NCBI GenBank assembly: GCA_021160405.1
Contig: JAGHCO010000068.1
Coordinates: 1 to 6,029, forward strand
Origin: Candidatus Aerophobota bacterium
Lineage (GTDB): Bacteria; Aerophobota; Aerophobia; Aerophobales; JAGHCO01
Direction of reading: 5' to 3'
DNA length: 6,029 nt
Below, piece after piece: positions 1 to 6,029 of the stretch (the stretch's first letter is position 1; every line of letters starts with the position of its first letter). The notes under the pieces are model-generated. The model was not told the origin of the DNA and made no database searches. It saw only the letters and a program-made list of their open reading frames with translations. The translations under genes were made by a program, and so were the position numbers.

Positions 1-1
1 G

Positions 2-1519
2 TACAAAGAGAAAGTGCGGACCATTTACATAGATCCACCTTTTAATAAGGAACAGGATGCAGATTATCTTTACAATGTAAAGTATAAAGATTCCACATGG
101 ATAAGCCTTTTGGGAAATCGCTTACGGCTTGCAAGGAGTTTGCTTTCTGATAGAGGAAGCATTTTTGTTCGTTGCGACTACAACGGAAATATGTTTGTCA
201 GACTTTTGATGAACGAGATTTTTGGGAAGGAGAATTTTAAAAATGAGATTATATTAAATCGTTCTGGAATACAGAAGGAAGCTAAAAATAAATTTCTTGT
301 TGCTACAGATTCATTATTTTTATTTTCAAAAAATGAGGCATGGCAACCCAAGGAATCTTATGAATTCAGGGAGACCGGATGGCTTCCTTTCGTGCACTAT
401 CCTGGAGAAAGAAAAACAAATAATGAACGCATTGTCTTTGAATATTCATTATTGCCACCTGCTGGAAGACATTGGGGCATAGATCAAGAACTTATTAATA
501 ACTGGCTTACTAAAAAATGGATACGATTCAGATGTAAAGTTTGTGGATATGAACATTACGAAGGAGTATGGAAGAAATGCCCAAAATGCAACAAAAATGA
601 GTTTATTCCTGAAATTAAAAATCCTCCTAAAAAAGTAGATTCTAATTGGACAGGGATACCAAGTTATTCCCAAGATCCTGATTTTCCGACAAGAAATGCA
701 GAAGAACTCTTGCAACGCGTAATAGAGTCTACTTCAAACCCAAGCGAGTTGGTTATGGACTTCTTTTTGGGAATTGGAACTGCCACAGCAGTAGCTCAAA
801 AACTCAAAAGAAAATGGATCGGCATCGAGATAGGGGAACATTTCTTTCCCTATAAGGGTAAAGATGGAAAGCCAAAAGGTGTATTGGTTAGGATGAAAGA
901 AGTTTTGGCGAGTAAAGGAAATTTAGAGCCATATGGTATATCAAATTCTGTTGATTGGACAGGTGGTGGGTCTTTCAAATATCAAATCCTTGAGCAATAC
1001 GAAGATACACTGGATAACATTGAACTAAAGGAAAATCAGAGAGCACAAGAATTATTCAAAGACGAGTATCTTTTGAAATACTTCCTTGACTATGAGACAA
1101 GAGAAAGCCCCTATCTTTTGAATATTGACATGCTTAAAAGTCCTTTCGCTTACAAACTTAAAGTTAATCTGGAAGAAGTTGGTGAACCTCAGGAGGTGGT
1201 GGTAGATATACCAGAGACTTTTAATTATCTTTTAGGACTTAAAGTTAAAAAGATAAAGACAAGAAGTAATAGAAGAAAATACCTCTTTATTCTTGGTGAA
1301 AAAGAAGGAAAGGATATAGCCATTGTTTGGCGAGAATATGATGATAACTGGAACGAAAAAGATTTTAAAGAAGATAAAAAATTTATCATCAAGAAGCTTT
1401 TACCCTGGACACCCCATATTGTCTATGTAAATGGACAAAGTGTTTTAACCCCGAAACTTGGCAAGCATACCGCGGAAATTCGTTACATCGAGCCAGAATT
1501 TAAAAGGCTAATGGGATAA
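2..1519 (+). CDS. mod: Type III-like restriction-modification DNA methyltransferase (Mod), 5' partial
   Basis: This gene transfers a methyl group from S-adenosylmethionine to an amino group in a DNA target, probably adenine N6 as in known Type III Mod subunits. The frame is open to the window edge (codons Tyr-Lys-Glu-Lys precede the GTG at 14), so that GTG is an internal Val and the true start lies upstream. Residues here count from position 14. The order is that of beta-class amino-methyltransferases. Catalytic motif IV DPPF is at residues 7-10, followed by the conserved GSIFVRCD...LLMNEIFG stretch. The SAM-binding motif I, DFFLGIGT, is at 249-256, followed by WIGIEIGEHF. Between them, in the presumed target-recognition region, lies a zinc ribbon (Cys174, 177, 189, 192). 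Residues about 320-501 form a C-terminal domain (ETFNYLLGL, EIRYIEPEFKRLMG) of the kind I recall from Mod-like proteins paired with ~1000-residue Res helicases. The next gene starts five bases after the TAA. The family call is firm; the methylated base and target are unknown. Confidence 0.93.
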   Translation, partial: YKEKVRTIYIDPPFNKEQDADYLYNVKYKDSTWISLLGNRLRLARSLLSDRGSIFVRCDYNGNMFVRLLMNEIFGKENFKNEIILNRSGIQKEAKNKFLVATDSLFLFSKNEAWQPKESYEFRETGWLPFVHYPGERKTNNERIVFEYSLLPPAGRHWGIDQELINNWLTKKWIRFRCKVCGYEHYEGVWKKCPKCNKNEFIPEIKNPPKKVDSNWTGIPSYSQDPDFPTRNAEELLQRVIESTSNPSELVMDFFLGIGTATAVAQKLKRKWIGIEIGEHFFPYKGKDGKPKGVLVRMKEVLASKGNLEPYGISNSVDWTGGGSFKYQILEQYEDTLDNIELKENQRAQELFKDEYLLKYFLDYETRESPYLLNIDMLKSPFAYKLKVNLEEVGEPQEVVVDIPETFNYLLGLKVKKIKTRSNRRKYLFILGEKEGKDIAIVWREYDDNWNEKDFKEDKKFIIKKLLPWTPHIVYVNGQSVLTPKLGKHTAEIRYIEPEFKRLMG

Positions 1520-1524
1520 AAAAC

Positions 1525-4500
1525 ATGAATATAGAAAAGTATCTTGTTCTAAATAAATACCTCCTTTCTCTCTTTGGAGTGAGCGATTTTAGAGATTTAC
1601 AGAATAAATTAAAAGAGGCACCAGTTGGCGTTGATAGCGATGGGAGAAGTCATTTTATTAATATCCTGCGATCCTCTTTTGAAAATCTTAAACTTCCGGA
1701 AGAGCTTCTTCTTAAATATGATGAAAACATTCAATCCTACGTAAAGAAGATCAACTACAGACGCGAACCTGTAGTTTTAAAATATTTTCAGTATCTGGCT
1801 GTACTTTTTGCGGAGATCGTTCTGGACAATCTCAAAAATAGAAAACCGGAGTTTTTGTATGAACTGAACGGGTTTCTAAGGGACTATAAAGAGAAGCAAG
1901 ATATTGGAATCATAGATTCTTTTACCGAAAATGATTTAAAAAAACTCGCTTTCTGGATGGCTACCGGTTCTGGTAAGACGCTAATCGCTCATATAAACTA
2001 TCATCAATTTTTCAATTACAAGCTATTCTCCCCTGACAATATCATTTTTATTACTCCTAATGAAGGGCTTTCAAAACAGCACTTTGAGGAACTTGAGAAA
2101 AGTGGAATTCCTGCAAGGCTTTATGGGGGTAGTTTGAGTCACCTTGGATCAGCAACTTCCGAGCGTGAAGTTTTAGTAATAGAAATGACGAAATTCGTGG
2201 AAGAGAAAAAAGGTGGAGGAGTTACTTTGCCGGTTGATGTATTTGAGGGAAAAAATCTTGTTTTTGTAGATGAAGGACATAAAGGCAAAAAATCAGAAGA
2301 GCAAAAATGGGCAAAACTTAGAAATAAACTTGCTCGATATGGTTTTGTCTTTGAATACAGTGCAACTTTCGGACAGATTTTATCAGGAAGAAATAAAGAG
2401 ATACTTGAAGAATATGCTAAATCAATTTTGTTTGATTATTCCTATAAATACTTTTATCTGGATGGCTATGGCAAGGACTTCTCTGTTTTAAATGTAAAGC
2501 AAGTAAAAATCAGCGAGCAAGAATTTCAGGAATCAATGTTTGTAGCAAATCTTTTATCCTTTTACGAGCAGCTTCTGGTTTATGAGGAGAATAGACATTT
2601 AGCCAGCGAATATAATCTTGAAAAACCCCTCTGGATTTTTGTCGGGACAACAGTTACCGGAAAAAAAGAGGAATCCGATGTTATTCAGATTGTGGAATTT
2701 ATAAAAAGAGTAATTCAAGATGAAAATTGGGTAACAAAATGGGCAAAAGATATTTTGAATGGTGAAACCAGACTTAAGGATGAAGAAGAGAAGGATGTAT
2801 TTTCTGAAAAATTTTGTTATCTAAGAAAAAGAGGTATTGATTTTGAGGATTTATACAGAAGGCTTTTTGGTGGCAAAGGAAGTTTGGGTATATATGAGTT
2901 AAAGAATGCCGAGGGGGAGTTCGGTTTAAGGGTTGGGGAGAATCCATATTTTGGAGTTATAAATATTGGCAATGTTTCAGGTTTTAAAAAACAATTAGAG
3001 AAAGAAGGAATATCTGTAGAACAGGATTCTGTATCAGACTCTCTTTTTGATGATATTAAAAAAGAAGATTCTAAGATAAATCTTCTCATTGGTTCAAAGA
3101 AGTTTATCGAGGGTTGGGATACATGGCGTGTTTCTTCAATGGGGCTTTTGAATATAGGTAAAGGACAGGGTCCTCAGATAATACAGCTTTTTGGAAGGGG
3201 AGTGAGGCTTAAGGGTAAAGGGATGTCTCTTAAAAGAAGTGGGGGAAATTCACAAGTTCAATTCTTGGAGATGCTTAATATTTATGGGATCAAGGCTGAC
3301 TATTTAAGCAAGTTCTTGGAAGCAATCAGAAAGGAAGAAGTAGAGTTTGAGACTATTGAAATACCTATAAAGCCTCAACATGAAAAAAAATGGAAGACTC
3401 TTTACACCCTTTCTAAAGATAAAGATAAGAAGTTTGAAGAAGAGGAAATTTTAAGGTTCGAGATTGAGGATAAGATTTACTTTACAGTTGATCTTTTACC
3501 AAGGATATCTATGTATCTTGCAAAGGAGAGGAAAGAAGAAGGGATTAAAATGGACCAAATAAGAGCAGAAGCTCACAAATTAAGATTTACAGAAGGTACC
3601 TTAGATTTACTTGATTGGGAAAGAATATGGCAAGAGATTTATGATTTCAAAATTGTAAAAGGCTACTGGAACTTGGTTTTAGATAAAGACACGTTAAAAA
3701 ACTTACTTTTATCAGATAGGTATAAAATTATGGCACTTCCTGAGACTCTGGAGGTGAAAAACAAGGGTGATGTAAGGCGACTAGAGAATGTAGCGCTTTT
3801 GGTTATTAAAAAATATCTGGATTTGTTTTATAGAAAATATGCCAAACGTTTTGAGACAGAAAACCTGCACTGTGAACCACTTAAAAATGGAAAACAGTTA
3901 CCCTTTTTTACCCTTTTTGAAAAACCAGGAAATAGATATGCCTATACAGTGCAGATAGATAAGAGAGAAAAAGAACTGATCGAAGAAATAAAAAAGCTGG
4001 CAAGAGATTTAAACAAATTACTTAAAGAAGATACCAAGACTTTACCCCGTATTTATTTTGATAGGTCTCTCTATGTGCCAATATTACTTCAAGGCAAAAA
4101 CAAGAAAATAGATAAAATCACTCCAGCTGGTTTAGTGGAAAGTGAAGAAGATTTCATTAAAGGCTTGCGAGACTATTTGAAAAATAATAAAGATAAATTT
4201 TCAGATATTGAAGTTTATCTTTTGAGAAACTTTCCAAAATCAGGTGTAGGTTTTCAGCTACAATGGGCAGCTTTCTACCCAGATTTTATTATGTGGACAA
4301 AAGAAGGCAGGAAGCAAACCATTGTTTTTATAGACCCAAAGGGATTAGAGCACACGAAAGGATTAGACGATGAAAAGATACAGCTTAAGGATGAGTTTAA
4401 GCAATTAGAACAAAAACTCGGAAAAGATAATGTAGTATTGGAATCCTTTATACTTTCCAAAACTCCATATGAGAAATTGGTAGAAGGAAAATCAAAGCCT

Positions 4501-4599
4501 CCTTCAAAAGAAGAATATATAAAACATCATATTTTATTTTTAGACGATAGCGATTGGCCCGGGAGATTATTTAGCAACCTAATAACCTCCACTACCTAG
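1525..4599 (+). CDS. res: Type III-like restriction subunit (Res): SF2 helicase with C-terminal PD-(D/E)xK-type nuclease
   Basis: This is the ATP-dependent restriction subunit, expected to act in complex with Mod and cut DNA lacking the cognate methylation. It has 1024 residues, a normal length for the family. The helicase core shows Walker A ATGSGKT (146-152, Lys151), a DEAH-like box DEGH (249-252), motif III SAT (279-281), motif V-like FIEGWDTWRVSS (527-538) and motif VI QLFGRGVR (554-561, arginines 558 and 561). Near the C-terminus, FYPDF (Asp920) and, 17 residues on, IDPKG (Asp937, Lys939) form a PD...DxK nuclease signature, with Asp where many relatives have Glu. All key residues are present, so it looks functional. 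The ATG at 1525 is chosen because it follows the mod stop by five bases. The region upstream has no strong Shine-Dalgarno site, so translational coupling to mod is likely (inference). No HsdS-like gene is in the window, which argues against a Type I system. The C-terminal tail after residue 1000 is unremarkable. Confidence 0.95.
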   Translation: MNIEKYLVLNKYLLSLFGVSDFRDLQNKLKEAPVGVDSDGRSHFINILRSSFENLKLPEELLLKYDENIQSYVKKINYRREPVVLKYFQYLAVLFAEIVLDNLKNRKPEFLYELNGFLRDYKEKQDIGIIDSFTENDLKKLAFWMATGSGKTLIAHINYHQFFNYKLFSPDNIIFITPNEGLSKQHFEELEKSGIPARLYGGSLSHLGSATSEREVLVIEMTKFVEEKKGGGVTLPVDVFEGKNLVFVDEGHKGKKSEEQKWAKLRNKLARYGFVFEYSATFGQILSGRNKEILEEYAKSILFDYSYKYFYLDGYGKDFSVLNVKQVKISEQEFQESMFVANLLSFYEQLLVYEENRHLASEYNLEKPLWIFVGTTVTGKKEESDVIQIVEFIKRVIQDENWVTKWAKDILNGETRLKDEEEKDVFSEKFCYLRKRGIDFEDLYRRLFGGKGSLGIYELKNAEGEFGLRVGENPYFGVINIGNVSGFKKQLEKEGISVEQDSVSDSLFDDIKKEDSKINLLIGSKKFIEGWDTWRVSSMGLLNIGKGQGPQIIQLFGRGVRLKGKGMSLKRSGGNSQVQFLEMLNIYGIKADYLSKFLEAIRKEEVEFETIEIPIKPQHEKKWKTLYTLSKDKDKKFEEEEILRFEIEDKIYFTVDLLPRISMYLAKERKEEGIKMDQIRAEAHKLRFTEGTLDLLDWERIWQEIYDFKIVKGYWNLVLDKDTLKNLLLSDRYKIMALPETLEVKNKGDVRRLENVALLVIKKYLDLFYRKYAKRFETENLHCEPLKNGKQLPFFTLFEKPGNRYAYTVQIDKREKELIEEIKKLARDLNKLLKEDTKTLPRIYFDRSLYVPILLQGKNKKIDKITPAGLVESEEDFIKGLRDYLKNNKDKFSDIEVYLLRNFPKSGVGFQLQWAAFYPDFIMWTKEGRKQTIVFIDPKGLEHTKGLDDEKIQLKDEFKQLEQKLGKDNVVLESFILSKTPYEKLVEGKSKPPSKEEYIKHHILFLDDSDWPGRLFSNLITSTT

Positions 4600-4710
4600 C
4601 GATTTTGATAGAGCGGAAGTAAATAATTTTAAAATATTTGCCGATATAATAAATAGGGCTTCATAAAATTAAAAATTTTGGAGAAAGCTTTTGACGACTC
4701 GAACTTTATC

Positions 4711-4774
4711 TTGCCTTTTCACAACCAGAGCGGAATTTTTACCTTACCGTTCTCTCGAATTTTGTGAAAGGCAA
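4711..4774. repeat. Long imperfect hairpin, possible res terminator
   Basis: The left arm TTGCCTTTTCACAA (4711-4724) pairs with TTGTGAAAGGCAA (4762-4774) over 13 base pairs with one bulged T. Inside, AGAG and CGG (4727-4733) pair with CCG and CTCT (4747-4755) around a two-base bulge, leaving a 13-base loop. Further out, AAAAATTTTG (4671-4680) can pair with CAAATTTTT (4775-4783), also with one bulged T. A run of five T follows at 4779-4783, so on the + strand it could end res transcription, although the T-run is four bases from the stem. It could equally be a protein-binding site or part of a structured RNA. The pairing is seen directly; the role is inferred. Confidence 0.6.
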
Positions 4775-4866
4775 CAAATTTTTCCCTAAAGATAATGTCA
4801 CAGGAGAGGGAGGAGGTAAAAAATTGAAGTTCTGTTAATAAGATCCATAAAGAAACCGGTTAAAAT

Positions 4867-4924
4867 GGAGGTTAAAAATTTAGCAGGTTTTCACAAAATG
4901 TGAAAAGAAAAATTTTTGCTCTCC
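4867..4924. repeat. Second long hairpin sharing the TTTTCACA/TGTGAAAA motif
   Basis: The core TTTTCACA (4888-4895), three-base loop AAA, and TGTGAAAA (4899-4906) form a perfect 8-bp stem. Outside it, across a small asymmetric internal loop, AAAAATTT (4874-4881) pairs with AAATTTTT (4910-4917). Beyond two G:T pairs and one mismatch, GGAG (4867-4870) pairs with CTCC (4921-4924). The arms and the flanking AAATTTTT resemble those of the hairpin at 4711-4774, so the two may be diverged copies of one element. The core palindrome also looks like an operator for a dimeric repressor. T-run 4913-4917 follows the core, as in a terminator. The function is not established. Confidence 0.55.
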
Positions 4925-4975
4925 ACCCCTTAAAAATGAGGATAATTTTCAGAAAAAATTGAGAAATTGGTCTTT

Positions 4976-5000
4976 AGAACCCTTATCTGGTAAGGGTTTT
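4976..5000. promoter_or_regulatory. Perfect hairpin upstream of the small winged-helix gene
   Basis: AACCCTTA (4978-4985), loop TCTGG (4986-4990) and TAAGGGTT (4991-4998) form a perfect 8-bp stem. One G:T and one A:T pair extend it to ten. It ends 23 bases before the ATG at 5024 and just ahead of the Shine-Dalgarno site. It has no clean T-run after the stem, so an operator or a leader structure affecting translation is at least as likely as a terminator. Autoregulation by the downstream winged-helix protein is a guess only. Confidence 0.5.
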
Positions 5001-5011
5001 CATAATATAAC

Positions 5012-5018
5012 AAGGAAG
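5012..5018 (+). promoter_or_regulatory. Ribosome binding site fixing the start at 5024
   Basis: AAGGAAG lies five bases before the ATG at 5024. This supports that ATG as the true start of the broken gene, rather than the TTG at 5266 in the longer downstream frame, which has no such site and sits within conserved-looking coding sequence. Confidence 0.6.
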
Positions 5019-5023
5019 TTAGA

Positions 5024-5646
5024 ATGGTTTCGGTAGAAGAAATGAGAAAAAAACGTTTCCAATTCCTCCACGCGTTGTATACGTTGACGGGTGGAAATGA
5101 GTTAAAATGGTTCAGCATGTTTGACATTGGTAAGAACCTGGGGTTTATAGAGAACTAATTATAAAAATTGCACAATACCTTAAGGGAGAAGGGTTAATTC
5201 AATTCCAAGCACTTGGTGGTATTATCGGTATTACGCATTCAGGTATTCGAGAAGTTGAACAGGCATTGTCTAATCCCGAGCAATCTACCTATTACTTCCC
5301 ACCGGTTAATATCATATCCATTGGCCAAATGACAGATTCACAAATCCAACAGGCTAGTCCTTCAGCTAAACAAGAGATTACCATTAATGAAGCCAGATAC
5401 GAAGAGCTTAAGGAAGTGATAAAGACGCTTAAAAAATCTGTCGATCGACTTGGCCTCAAAGCACAACAGAAGTCTGATCTTCAAGCAGAAATAGAAACAA
5501 TAGATGCACAAATGGCCTCTTCAAAGCCAAAAGCTACAGTCATAACCGAGTGTCTTACTTCGATTAGGAGAATCCTTGAAGGAACTGCAATTAATATAAT
5601 TGCCCCTTCATTATTAAGTCAAATTGTAGCCTTATTGGGTGGCTAA
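5024..5646 (+). pseudogene. Small winged-helix-like hypothetical protein, frameshifted
   Basis: Function unknown. Two frames together give one protein of about 207 residues. The first part (5024 to about 5146) begins MVSVEEMRKKRFQFLHALY and runs to DIGKNLGF, after which its own frame stops at 5156-5158. The second part continues from about 5146 with RELIIKIAQYLKGEGLIQF, ALGGIIGITHSGIREVEQAL, then YFPPVNIISIGQMTDSQIQQASP, and ends LEGTAINIIAPSLLSQIVALLGG. One extra base after 5146 (for example G, giving LGF-D-REL) restores a continuous reading. Residues 1-85 look like a winged helix: three helices, then a glycine-rich wing. About 130-170 is a charged, coiled-coil-like helix, and the last 25 residues are hydrophobic. 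I recall uncharacterised prokaryotic proteins with this layout and the YFPPVNII...GQM signature, but no assigned role. The break is either real gene decay or an assembly error; a neighbouring integrase remnant with similar breaks favours decay. Confidence 0.8.
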
Positions 5647-5662
5647 GGATAGGTATTTGTTC

Positions 5663-5789
5663 AATCCTCAAAAAATCTCCATCGGAGCTTCACAGAGTCT
5701 TTTAGGCCATGACCGATTGAGACAACCGCCGAGATTTACCTTAATTTATCACCCGAAGATGCTACCCGGGAGTTTTGAATAAGTGGTAA
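5663..5789 (+). pseudogene. Tyrosine recombinase/integrase C-terminal remnant
   Basis: Only the C-terminal end of a tyrosine recombinase is left, in broken frames. QSLLGHDR is encoded at 5693-5716. The next frame, from 5716, gives IETTAEIYLNLSPEDATREF and a TGA at 5776-5778. LLGH holds the third-box histidine and EIYLNLS the nucleophilic tyrosine of the family. Adding one base near 5715 joins the two pieces. Adding a T to the run at 5773-5776 would extend the end to FLNKW and a TAA at 5787-5789, a typical family ending. Upstream, NPQKISIGAS (5663-5692) may be an eroded form of the PHKLRH box with the following ~15 residues deleted, but this is weak. The N-terminal and most of the catalytic domain are absent, so it cannot be active. 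It begins at most 16 bases after the previous gene's stop codon. Confidence 0.72.
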
Positions 5790-5922
5790 TTTGAAGCAAC
5801 CACAACGGTTTATGATTACACATCCTAAGATATTTTTTGGCTTGTTTTAGCTAAACTAAGGGCAAGTGCGTATATATCCAGTTATATGAAATGGCGTCTT
5901 TAATCTTTAATGAGGAAATAAT

Positions 5923-6029
5923 ATGGAAAACTTTACCAATCTCAAGTCTCTTTGTAATCATTTAGAGAGAAATGCTACAGACTATAAGTATTCCCACCAA
6001 ATTGGGAACTTATTTCAACAATTGAGAGA
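5923..6029 (+). CDS. Start of an unidentified gene, 3' partial
   Basis: An open frame of 35 codons runs from an ATG off the window edge. It starts MENFTNLKSLCNHLERNATD and continues YKYSHQIGNLFQQLR. GAGGA at 5912-5916 lies six bases before the ATG, a good ribosome binding site, and an in-frame TGA at 5911-5913 rules out a farther start. The visible part is polar and probably helical, with no signal peptide or motif that I recognise. It is separated from the integrase remnant by about 130 bases, in which I see only an AT-rich stretch, a TTTAGCTAAA palindrome (5846-5855) and TATATAT at 5871-5877, which could be part of a promoter. The function cannot be judged from this fragment. Confidence 0.6.
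   Translation, partial: MENFTNLKSLCNHLERNATDYKYSHQIGNLFQQLR

Larger units (their letters stand above)
4600..5023. other. Non-coding interval with repeated hairpins
   Basis: No convincing gene is visible on either strand. The stretch is very AT-rich and carries the hairpins listed separately at 4711-4774, 4867-4924 and 4976-5000. It also holds a near-identical direct repeat, GGAGGTAAAAAATT at 4812-4825 and GGAGGTTAAAAATT at 4867-4880 (13 of 14 bases equal). Just after res there are AT-only inverted repeats (4621-4639 and 4665-4679) that could weakly help end transcription. A possible bacterial promoter for the next gene is TTGCTC (4916-4921), a 19-base spacer and GATAAT (4941-4946); the spacer is long and the call is weak. 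Two mini-ORFs (4795-4827 and 4865-4903) lack supporting signals. Confidence 0.6.

Noticed and set aside
14..16. GTG as the start of the methyltransferase
   Set aside because: The frame is open to the left edge, and the sequence right after it is already catalytic motif IV. Mod proteins have a sizeable region before this motif, so the start must lie outside the window.
2817..3089. Minus-strand ORF inside res
   Set aside because: It is a shadow of the conserved helicase reading frame, with low-complexity Ser/Pro-rich translation.
4586..4666. Open frame after res reading ...FKIFADIINRAS
   Set aside because: It looks slightly protein-like but is only 26 codons, has no start codon or ribosome binding site, and overlaps the end of res in another frame.
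4795..4903. Two mini-ORFs of 10 and 12 codons (4795-4827, 4865-4903)
   Set aside because: Neither has a ribosome binding site before its ATG, and the second lies inside a hairpin. They are probably chance.
4888..4906. CRP-type binding site
   Set aside because: The half-sites are in the order TCACA-N3-TGTGA, the reverse of the TGTGA-N6-TCACA arrangement of CRP sites.
4600..5023. CRISPR array
   Set aside because: The repeats are too few and irregularly spaced, and there are no uniform spacers.
4930..5127. Minus-strand ORF of 65 codons
   Set aside because: It lies opposite the hairpin leader and the true N-terminal coding sequence of the small gene, and its translation shows no recognisable motif.
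5138..5150. Programmed -1 ribosomal frameshift joining the two halves
   Set aside because: GGGGTTT does not fit the X XXY YYZ slippery pattern, since the second triplet would be GTT. No obvious downstream stimulatory stem is seen. A mutation or sequence error is simpler.
5266..5268. TTG as the start of the small gene
   Set aside because: In-frame coding sequence that fits a winged-helix wing continues upstream, and there is no ribosome binding site before the TTG.
5655..5680. tRNA T-arm-like GTTCAATCC as an attachment site
   Set aside because: No acceptor stem, anticodon arm or matching T-stem is found around it.

Overview
The window is AT-rich. Its proteins are rich in Lys, Glu and Ile, and its genes use many AGA/AGG and ATA codons. 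This fits a low-GC prokaryote, possibly thermophilic or anaerobic. Shine-Dalgarno-like sites precede two of the starts (5024 and 5923). Nothing here fixes the phylum, or even bacterium versus archaeon.

Layout. Positions 2-4599 hold a tightly spaced two-gene operon for a Type III or Type III-like restriction-modification system. The first gene is the modification methyltransferase (mod), whose 5' end lies outside the window. Five bases later comes a complete 1024-residue restriction subunit (res) with helicase motifs and a C-terminal PD-(D/E)xK-type nuclease motif. No separate specificity gene is visible, so target recognition should lie in Mod. In Mod the segment between catalytic motif IV and motif I carries a CxxC...CxxC zinc ribbon.

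Positions 4600-5023 contain no convincing gene. They hold two long imperfect hairpins that share the motif TTTTCACA/TGTGAAA, a short near-identical direct repeat, and a compact perfect hairpin just ahead of the next gene.

Positions 5024-5646 encode a small winged-helix-like protein with a helical C-terminal part, but the reading frame is broken. The true N-terminus (5024 to about 5146) is in a different frame from the long downstream ORF (about 5146-5646), and one inserted base would join them. Immediately after it, about 5663-5789, lies the eroded C-terminal end of a tyrosine recombinase, recognisable by LLGHD, IETT and EIYLNLS. It needs two single-base corrections. The last 107 bases start another gene with a good ribosome binding site, cut off by the window edge.

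Interpretation. An intact restriction-modification operon sits beside a decayed integrase and a frameshifted small gene, which looks like a defence island or the edge of an old integrated element. Mod would methylate the host's sites, and Res with Mod would translocate on and cut unmethylated incoming DNA. The downstream genes are not shown to take part in this.
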